Shown here one piece after another: positions 60,685-64,000 of a stretch of 64,000 nucleotides of DNA. The first letter of the stretch is position 1. Each line of letters opens with the position of its first letter. The notes beneath the pieces were generated by a model. That model did no database searches. It was not told the DNA's origin and was given only the letters and a program-made list of their open reading frames with translations. Made by a program: the position numbers and the translations under genes. This DNA comes from Collinsella aerofaciens (GTDB taxonomy: Bacteria > Actinomycetota > Coriobacteriia > Coriobacteriales > Coriobacteriaceae): contig NZ_JAHONA010000003.1 in assembly GCF_019131995.1 (NCBI RefSeq), forward strand, positions 1 to 64,000, written 5' to 3'.

Positions 60685-61389
60685 TTAACGAGCGGCTCGC
60701 TGCGATTTGCGCCACAACAGATACGAGTAGACGTAGACGGCTCCAACCGAACCAAACGCCAGAACCGCAATCACCGCGGCGACGACTTCACTCGAAAGCA
60801 CGCTGCCTGCCACGCCCATCACAATCAGGCCAATACCCAGCACCATAAAGCAGGCGCCGCCAAAACGCTGCGTACGGCGCCAGTTCTCGGGATCGGCAAG
60901 CGCCCAGGGTGTCTTGATACCGAGCGTATAGTTCTGCTTCACACGCGGCAAGTAGTTGCCTACGCCGATGAACAGCAAACCGACAACACCGGAAATCAGC
61001 ACGTTAACCGAACCGACCGCCGGCACCACGCCCCAGACCGTAAGCTCTCCCAGCCAGCTTATGGCGCACATGAACAAGGTGAAGGCGATTACGAAGCCCT
61101 GGTAGAACTTGCCCGAGGTTCGATATGCCTCACCTTTGGGGTCGATGCGCGGCACCACGCAGAACATTGCGAGAAGCGCCAGAGGCAGCGCGCCGAGCGC
61201 GGAGGCCATCCAGCTAGGACCCCAACCGTCGACGGCGCCGTTCGCGCCCCAGTGCGTGGGAATCTGCGCAGGCAAGCTCGGCATCACCATGAGGTGCGCT
61301 ACGACATTGGCGACGCACAGAGCGACCAGCGCAATCCACACGCGAGACGATACCCCCGTGGGGTGAATGCCCTTGTTTTCGTTATTCAT
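60685..61389 (-). CDS. SdpI-like membrane protein (DUF1648)
   Basis: A 234-residue protein with about six membrane segments. The DUF1648 signature is LPAQIPTHWGANGAVDGWG near 43-60, and a C-terminal SdpI-type part has YTLGIKTPWALADPENWRRTQRFGG. In Bacillus, SdpI gives immunity to the SDP toxin and senses it. The ATG at 61389 overlaps the end of the ArsR-type regulator by eight bases and has GAAGGTGATAAGG upstream. No toxin gene is in the window, so the function may be general membrane sensing. Confidence 0.82.
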   Translation of the reverse strand: MNNENKGIHPTGVSSRVWIALVALCVANVVAHLMVMPSLPAQIPTHWGANGAVDGWGPSWMASALGALPLALLAMFCVVPRIDPKGEAYRTSGKFYQGFVIAFTLFMCAISWLGELTVWGVVPAVGSVNVLISGVVGLLFIGVGNYLPRVKQNYTLGIKTPWALADPENWRRTQRFGGACFMVLGIGLIVMGVAGSVLSSEVVAAVIAVLAFGSVGAVYVYSYLLWRKSQRAAR

Positions 61390-61660
61390 CCTTATCACCT
61401 TCCGTGTTTGTAAAGCCCATAAACCAACCGATCAAGTCCTGCATGACGGTGGTGTTTAAGCTGTAAACGATGTTTTGGCCATGACGTTCGTCGGTTACCA
61501 ACCCGGCGTTTTTAAGCGTCGCCAAGTGATGGCTCAGTGACGGCTTGCTAATGTCAAAATGCTCGGCAAGCTCCCCGGCCGTACAATTGCCCTCGCGCAG
61601 TAGTTCCAAAATGCGCCGCCGCGTAGGATCGGCCAGCGCCTTAAAACCCTCTCCCGGCAT
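61382..61660 (-). CDS. ArsR-family regulator, SdpR-like
   Basis: A 92-residue winged helix-turn-helix protein (KALADPTRRRILELLREGNC, ELAEHFDISKPSLSHHLATL, VTDERHGQNIVYSLN). It lacks the metal-binding cysteines of ArsR/SmtB sensors, apart from one Cys in helix 3. GAGGAGGTCTT sets the ATG at 61660. It is coupled to the SdpI-like gene, as in the sdpRI operon of Bacillus, where the repressor is relieved through SdpI. Confidence 0.85.
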   Translation of the reverse strand: MPGEGFKALADPTRRRILELLREGNCTAGELAEHFDISKPSLSHHLATLKNAGLVTDERHGQNIVYSLNTTVMQDLIGWFMGFTNTEGDKDE

Positions 61661-61708
61661 AAGACCTCCTCTCATCATCTCTCATGACGCGCATACTATA
61701 CTCGATAT

Positions 61709-61732
61709 TTAGATGTTTGTCTAACTATCTAA
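61709..61732. promoter_or_regulatory. Inverted repeat in the sdpR promoter region
   Basis: TTAGAT and ATCTAA are spaced by 12 bases, with TCTAA between them, in an AT-rich stretch 50 bases before sdpR. It resembles an ArsR-type operator. The gap also serves the divergent tcdA gene. Confidence 0.45.
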
Positions 61733-61839
61733 TCGCAATGCTTCAAACCACATTAAAGCAAACGCCATCGCAACCTATGGGCGATTACCTATAATGACGA
61801 TAGCTAAAACACGATTCGCTTCCCCATCGGAGGATATTT

Positions 61840-62637
61840 ATGACCGAAACCACAGCCGCAACTCCCATCGAGACACGCGACACCAAGCTCGAGATCATCA
61901 TGGGCCGCGAGGCACTCGATAAGCTCGCCAACGCCACGGTGCTGGTGCTCGGCTGCGGAGGCGCGGGCTCCAACTGCTGCGAGGCACTCGCCCGCGGCGG
62001 CATCGGTCACTTCGTCATTCTGGACAAGGACATCATCGCGCCCAGCAATATCAATCGCCAGGCCATCGCATTTCACAGCACCATCGGCAAGCGCAAGGTC
62101 GACGTTATGGAGGCCATGATCAAAGACATCAATCCTGCCGCCACCGTCATCAAGCGTACCGAATACCTGCTAAGCGACAACATCGACGAATTCTTCGCAA
62201 GCGTTTTGGAGCAGACAGGCGGCAAGCTCGATTACGTCATCGACGCCATCGACACCATCTCGGCCAAGCTCACCATTGCCAAATATGCTCAGGACCACGA
62301 CATTCGTTTGGTTAGCTCCATGGGCGGGGCCAACAAGCTCCATCCCGAGTGTCTCCGCTTTGCCGACATCTTCGATACGGTACGTGACCCTATGAGCCGC
62401 ATTATGCGCAAAGAATGTAAGAAGCGCGGAATCAAGAGCCTGCACGTGCTGTTTAGCTGCGAGGAATCGGTTAAGACACAGCCCCGCGACCCTTCCAACA
62501 TCCACGAGCGTACCGAGCTCGGAACCGCCAGTTTTATGCCGCCCATCATGGGTCAGATGATTGCCGGCGAGGTTATCCGCCAGATCAGCGGCCGCGGCAC
62601 CGAACGTGTACGCTCCGATGGCCAGCGCCTGGACTAG
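61840..62637 (+). CDS. tcdA: tRNA threonylcarbamoyladenosine dehydratase
   Basis: An E1-like (ThiF/MoeB fold) enzyme that cyclises t6A at position 37 of ANN-decoding tRNAs to ct6A. The 265 residues have VLVLGCGGAGSNCCEALARGGIGH for ATP, DKDIIAPSNINRQAI with the adenylation Arg, DYVIDAIDTISAKL and SSMGGANKLHP. GGAGGATATTT precedes the ATG. It is followed 14 bases later by tatD. Confidence 0.92.
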   Translation: MTETTAATPIETRDTKLEIIMGREALDKLANATVLVLGCGGAGSNCCEALARGGIGHFVILDKDIIAPSNINRQAIAFHSTIGKRKVDVMEAMIKDINPAATVIKRTEYLLSDNIDEFFASVLEQTGGKLDYVIDAIDTISAKLTIAKYAQDHDIRLVSSMGGANKLHPECLRFADIFDTVRDPMSRIMRKECKKRGIKSLHVLFSCEESVKTQPRDPSNIHERTELGTASFMPPIMGQMIAGEVIRQISGRGTERVRSDGQRLD

Positions 62638-62651
62638 CGGAACGCGCCGAG

Positions 62652-63434
62652 ATGGAGCCCCGGTTATTTGATGCACACTGCCATCTTGATTTGATGGCAT
62701 ACCCGAATGCTGTTGCCGACGAAACTGCGGCTATAGGACTGGGGGTCTTTGATTGCGGGGTCGACCCACGCGACTTCGCGGCAGCAAAAAAGCGTGCCAG
62801 CCGCTACCCAAACATTATCGCGGGCGTCGGCCTCCATCCCTGGTGGCTCGCCGACGGCCGCTGCGGTCCTGCCGAAGTCAATCTGCTTTGCGAAGTTGCC
62901 GCCCAAGAGCACTACATCGGCGAAGTCGGACTCGACTTTTCCGCGCGCTTTGCTGGAAGTGAGCCGCTACAAATACAGGCACTTAACCGGCTCTGCGATG
63001 CGCTCGTGCAGCATCCTCTTACCGGGCGCGTGATATCAATTCACGCCGTTCGTTCGGCAGGAGCCGTACTGGACGTCCTCGAATCGCATGGACTACTCAT
63101 CCCAAACCCCGACTCCCCCGTTATCATCTTCCACTGGTTTAGCGGTACTTCGGACGAACTCGTCCGCGCGCGTAATGCGGGCTGTTATTTTTCCGTCAAC
63201 GAACGCATGCTCGCGACCAAGCGCGGTCGCGAATACGCACGACAGATTCCACTCGATCGTTTACTGCTCGAAACCGATGCGCCGGCGGAGGCAAACACAG
63301 AAACAAGCGCGCAGTCGCTCATCAGATCGCTCGCAAGGACCTCGATGCGCATTGCCTCACTCAAAAACTGTGACGCAAAGCGCATCGAGTCGGTAGTTTT
63401 AGCAAATGCGCACGCTGTTTTTGACCTTCGCTAA
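62652..63434 (+). CDS. tatD: TatD-family metal-dependent hydrolase
   Basis: A 260-residue TIM-barrel metalloenzyme, usually a 3'-5' DNase/RNase. It has metal ligands His9/His11 in DAHCHLD, Glu in YIGEVGLDFS, His in VISIHAVRS and Asp in LLLETDAP. It lies directly after tcdA in the same orientation. The ribosome site is weak (GCCGAG), which suggests coupling. Confidence 0.9.
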   Translation: MEPRLFDAHCHLDLMAYPNAVADETAAIGLGVFDCGVDPRDFAAAKKRASRYPNIIAGVGLHPWWLADGRCGPAEVNLLCEVAAQEHYIGEVGLDFSARFAGSEPLQIQALNRLCDALVQHPLTGRVISIHAVRSAGAVLDVLESHGLLIPNPDSPVIIFHWFSGTSDELVRARNAGCYFSVNERMLATKRGREYARQIPLDRLLLETDAPAEANTETSAQSLIRSLARTSMRIASLKNCDAKRIESVVLANAHAVFDLR

Positions 63435-63439
63435 GCTCG

Positions 63440-63514
63440 GTGTGCAAAAAACGCCAAATATGAGTACTGTTACCGGAATGGATACAGTACTCATATTTGG
63501 CGTTTTTTGCACAC
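63440..63514. repeat. Perfect 31-bp inverted repeat after tatD
   Basis: GTGTGCAAAAAACGCC and the following bases to 63470 are perfectly complementary to 63484-63514, with a 13-base loop. It begins six bases after the tatD stop. The six-T run inside the right arm could allow termination. It resembles a mobile or repeated palindrome. Confidence 0.65.
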
Positions 63515-63520
63515 GAGGTC

Positions 63521-63548
63521 CCGGGGAGTCGACAATTCGACTCCCCGG
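63521..63548 (-). terminator. Hairpin after the PfkB kinase gene
   Basis: A 12-bp perfect stem (CCGGGGAGTCGA with TCGACTCCCCGG) with a four-base loop, ten bases after the stop codon. There is no T tract. Confidence 0.5.
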
Positions 63549-63558
63549 CACTGCTCAC

Positions 63559-64000
63559 CTATTCGGAAATCGGCGCTCCGTGGCCCCAAGAACCTTCCAT
63601 GCCGCACACGGTCGAGGCAAACCCGGCAGCAAAGTCGAGCGCGCGCTCGATGGCCTCGGCGCCATCCTCACCGCGCTTGGCGGAATCGAGATAGCACATC
63701 AAAAACGAGGTGAGGAACGAGTCGCCCGCCCCCATGGTGTCCTTCATGTCCGTTACCGGTTTAGCCAGCTGGCGGTAATAACGCTCGCCGTCGTAAGCAA
63801 TGCAGCCCTCGGCGCCCGCCGTAGCCGACACAAAACGCGGACCCAGGCCCTTCACCCATGCCAGACGCTCGCGAATCTCGTCCTCACTCGCAGCATCCGC
63901 CGCACTAAAGAAAGCAAAATCGACGTAGGGCGCAATCTGCTCGTAGTACTCGTCGGTGGAGTCGTCCGAAAAGTCAAAAGAGACCGTGACGCCCGCAGCC
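63559..64000 (-). CDS. PfkB-family carbohydrate kinase, C-terminal part
   Basis: The frame runs off the window end, so only the last 146 residues are present. Anion-hole and catalytic motif DTMGAGDSFLTSF is followed by a helical end with FASTVCGMEGSWGHGAP. Earlier parts read AAGVTVSFDFSDDS and VDFAFFSAADAASEDE, typical of ribokinase-fold sugar kinases and closest in feel to fructoselysine 6-kinase (FrlD). The substrate is not proven. A frlB-like partner would lie outside the window. Confidence 0.82.
   Translation of the reverse strand, partial: AAGVTVSFDFSDDSTDEYYEQIAPYVDFAFFSAADAASEDEIRERLAWVKGLGPRFVSATAGAEGCIAYDGERYYRQLAKPVTDMKDTMGAGDSFLTSFLMCYLDSAKRGEDGAEAIERALDFAAGFASTVCGMEGSWGHGAPISE

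Overview
The window looks like chromosomal DNA of a Coriobacteriia gut anaerobe, most likely Collinsella or a close relative. This is inferred from gene content (arginine deiminase, Pta/AckA and lactate fermentation, ECF transporters, the acetylase lysine pathway, D-Asp cross-bridge genes) and the GC-rich codon choice with AT-rich promoters. No rRNA, tRNA, CRISPR array, prophage or intact insertion sequence was seen.

Layout. 1-4.9 kb: two almost identical arginine deiminase genes flank an aminotransferase. 4.9-11 kb: ppk1, a TrmA/RlmD-type methyltransferase, a DJ-1 protein, maf and an S58 peptidase. 11.4-13.6 kb: glycosyltransferase and UDP-galactopyranose mutase. 13.9-17.7 kb: pta and two tandem ackA genes. 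17.9-23.3 kb: HIT, xseB, xseA, a Zn-peptidase, RNase D, a lipid kinase and a 30-residue membrane peptide. 23.6-29.1 kb: a C69 dipeptidase, then a Trp-leader-controlled ECF transporter (TrpP-like S component, fused EcfAA', EcfT). 29.2-31.3 kb: aspartate racemase and a D-aspartate-ligase-like ATP-grasp enzyme. 31.6-35.2 kb: a secreted coiled-coil protein and a Ser/Thr kinase, HTH-like and FxLYD trio. 35.4-42.4 kb: a catabolic cluster (old yellow enzyme-type reductase, two-subunit aconitase X, M20 peptidase, MFS transporter). 42.5-48.2 kb: M20D amidohydrolase divergent from a lysine-riboswitch operon whose first gene is an in-frame LysA-DapA fusion, followed by dapB and dapH. 48.4-64 kb: toxin-antitoxin, NdpA, an Mbeg1-like hydrolase, ldh, an aminotransferase, nadE, two unknown proteins, ettA, sdpIR, tcdA, tatD and a partial PfkB kinase.

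The most unusual signal is in the gaps. Four copies of one structured element (family A) sit just after stop codons at 20913-21059, 26411-26516, 48205-48351 and 58681-58824. All four have the same polarity relative to the upstream gene. Their internal-loop sequences are conserved while their stems differ with compensating changes, as expected of a selected fold. A second family (B) with the same logic lies at 11049-11173, 11264-11373 and 14860-14986, also after stop codons. A third, smaller hairpin family (D) has a GGGACAGGT-like loop. Families A and B may be a lineage-specific 3'-UTR RNA or DNA structural system.

Several genes fit together. The DAP/lysine operon, the neighbouring amidohydrolase (candidate N-acetyl-DAP deacetylase) and the D-Asp pair could together supply and decorate peptidoglycan stem peptides. 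pta, ackA, ldh and arcA describe fermentative and arginine-based energy supply.
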